Shown in pieces: positions 4,199 through 5,632 of a stretch of 5,632 nucleotides of DNA (within the stretch, counting starts at the first letter, position 1; every line of letters begins with the position of its first letter). The position numbers were made by a program, and so were the translations under genes. The DNA is taken from contig CABUSE010000095.1 of the NCBI GenBank assembly GCA_902494135.1, positions 1 to 5,632 on the forward strand, written 5' to 3'. Source of the stretch: an uncultured Collinsella sp. (GTDB lineage: Bacteria > Actinomycetota > Coriobacteriia > Coriobacteriales > Coriobacteriaceae). The notes beneath the pieces were generated by a model. It was not told where the DNA came from. It searched no databases and was given only the letters and a program-made list of their open reading frames with translations.

Positions 4199-5632
4199 TT
4201 ACTCGCCCTCCGAGGTCTCGGCATCGCCCGCGGCATCCGCCGCATCGACAACCTCGACGCCTTCATCCGCAGCATCGGCCACGTCAATGACTTCAACGGC
4301 AACGTCCTCGCCAGCATCCTCGAGCTCCTCGTACTCCGAGAAGTCCTCAGCGCCCTCAAAGTCAAAGGCGCGCTGGCAAATGCGGACCTCGTCGCCCGCA
4401 CGGCAACCGGCCTTCTCGAGCGCGTCGTCAACACCCATACGCGCAAACTTATGCTGCAGGTAAATGACGGCTTCCTCGTTTTCCCAGTCGGTCTGGATGA
4501 CCATGCGCTCGATGGCACGACCGACCACGCGGAAGGCACCGGGCTCTTCCTGGACAATGCGGAAACGCTTCTCACGCTGCAGGCGGCGGCGCTCCCACTC
4601 ATCGTCGCGCAGGTCGACCGGTTCATCGGAGACCGCCAGCTCGGCGCGGAGCTTGGCCACCTGCTCACCTACGGCAAGCATCAACGTATTGAGACCGGCG
4701 CCCGTCACGGCAGACACGGCAAAGAACATATGTCCATCGTCGAGCGCTGCGCGCTTAAGGTCGGCAATCTTGTCGGCCGTACCCGGCGCATCGCACTTGT
4801 TGGCGACGACGATCTGCGGACGCTCCGAAAGCTCGGCACCATACTGCTCGAGCTCGCGGTTGATGATTCGATAATCCTCGACCGGATCGCGATCCTCAAA
4901 ACCACCCGTCATGTCGACGACGTGCATGATCAGGGCCGTACGCTCAATGTGGCGCAGGAACTGATGACCCAGGCCCTTGCCCTCGCTCGCGCCCTCGATG
5001 AGACCGGGGACGTCGGCAACGACGTAAGAATATTCGCCGGCACGCACCATGCCGAGGTTCGGCACGAGCGTGGTAAACGGGTAGTCGGCAATCTTGGGGC
5101 GGGCGGCACTCATGCGCGCAATGAGCGATGACTTACCCACCGAGGGAAAGCCCACGAGCGCGGCATCGGCCATAAGTTTCATCTCGAGCTCGATCCAGTG
5201 CTCCTCGGCCGGCTCGCCTAGCTGGGCAAAGGCCGGAGCGCGGCGCACCGACGTCACAAAGTGCGTGTTGCCCAGACCGCCGGCACCGCCGGGCGCCACG
5301 ACGACGCGCTCGCCGTCGTGCACAAGGTCGGCAATCTCAAACATCGGGGTCTGTGTCTCGGGGTCGAGCTCGCGCACCACGGTACCCATAGGGACCTTGA
5401 GAATCAGGTCCTCGCCGCTCTTACCGTTACGACGGGCACCCTGCCCGTGCGTGCCACGCTCGGCGCGGAAGTGATGCTTAAAGCGGTAATCGATCAGCGA
5501 AGACAGCTGAGCATCGGCCTGGATGACGACATTGCCGCCACGACCGCCGTCGCCGCCATCGGGGCCGCCCTTGGGAACAAATGCCTCGCGCCTAAACGAC
5601 ATGCATCCGGCTCCGCCGTCGCCGCCGCAAAC
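4199..5632 (-). CDS. obgE: GTPase ObgE/CgtA (5' end outside window)
   Basis: Obg is an essential GTPase that binds the 50S subunit during assembly and senses guanine nucleotides including ppGpp. The window shows 477 codons. The frame continues to the right edge (V-C-GGDGGAGC before the internal Met at 5602), and only about ten N-terminal residues should be missing. Visible residues 1 to about 155 form the glycine-rich Obg fold. The G domain carries GFPSVGKSS (161-169), YPFTT (184-188), DVPGLIEGA (207-215), NKCD (278-281) and SAVTGAG (307-313). An OCT domain lies at about 358-425. The last 50 or so residues are a highly acidic Asp/Glu/Ala/Val tail containing two 13-residue repeats. It is the first visible gene of the operon, with nadD three bases downstream. 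The Met at 5602 has canonical Obg sequence before it and is not the true start. Confidence 0.97.
   Translation of the reverse strand, partial: VCGGDGGAGCMSFRREAFVPKGGPDGGDGGRGGNVVIQADAQLSSLIDYRFKHHFRAERGTHGQGARRNGKSGEDLILKVPMGTVVRELDPETQTPMFEIADLVHDGERVVVAPGGAGGLGNTHFVTSVRRAPAFAQLGEPAEEHWIELEMKLMADAALVGFPSVGKSSLIARMSAARPKIADYPFTTLVPNLGMVRAGEYSYVVADVPGLIEGASEGKGLGHQFLRHIERTALIMHVVDMTGGFEDRDPVEDYRIINRELEQYGAELSERPQIVVANKCDAPGTADKIADLKRAALDDGHMFFAVSAVTGAGLNTLMLAVGEQVAKLRAELAVSDEPVDLRDDEWERRRLQREKRFRIVQEEPGAFRVVGRAIERMVIQTDWENEEAVIYLQHKFARMGVDDALEKAGCRAGDEVRICQRAFDFEGAEDFSEYEELEDAGEDVAVEVIDVADAADEGVEVVDAADAAGDAETSEGE
4220..4297 (-). repeat. Two tandem 39-base units in the obgE tail
   Basis: The two adjacent 39-base units encode VEVIDVADAADEG (codons at 4297-4259) and VEVVDAADAAGDA (4258-4220). 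The match is clear at the protein level and partial in the DNA, roughly two thirds of bases, so the duplication is old or held by selection for acidic composition. Confidence 0.6.

Noticed and set aside
4451..5131. A + strand frame of 226 codons opposite obgE
   Set aside because: It overlaps the G domain and OCT coding sequence antisense and shows no recognisable domain.

Overview
The window looks like chromosomal DNA of a fairly GC-rich actinobacterium. The gene order obg-nadD-yqeK-rsfS and the style of the proteins suggest the class Coriobacteriia, perhaps Collinsella. That assignment is inferred from protein style and was not searched.

Layout, left to right. Bases 1-138 hold an open frame that runs in from the left edge, probably the C-terminal end of an unrecognised gene. 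A 65-base gap carries a good -10 hexamer placed so that the mRNA would begin at or next to the ATG of dinB (204-1457, + strand), a Y-family DNA polymerase IV with all catalytic residues and a beta-clamp motif. Everything else is on the minus strand and converges on dinB. Read from the right edge, it is obgE (5' end cut off by the window), nadD, yqeK and rsfS. Their spacings are 3, 12 and 28 bases, so they form one operon. It joins ribosome assembly and silencing (ObgE, RsfS) with NAD synthesis (NadD) and nucleotide clean-up (YqeK).

Between rsfS and dinB lies the accessory part of the window, about 0.92 kb (1493-2413). It is a single HUH/Y1 transposase gene of the REP-associated (RAYT/TnpA_REP) kind, on the minus strand and visibly poorer in GC than its neighbours. 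It is bracketed by two 35-base repeats in inverted orientation that match at 29 of 35 positions. Each repeat is itself a hairpin with a conserved GGACGGGGAT core in its loop. The right-hand repeat begins on the last base of the rsfS stop codon. A strong Rho-independent terminator sits between that repeat and the transposase gene, so it closes the rsfS operon while lying inside the presumed element. This transposase-hairpin unit is the most interesting object here. The remaining genes are ordinary housekeeping genes.
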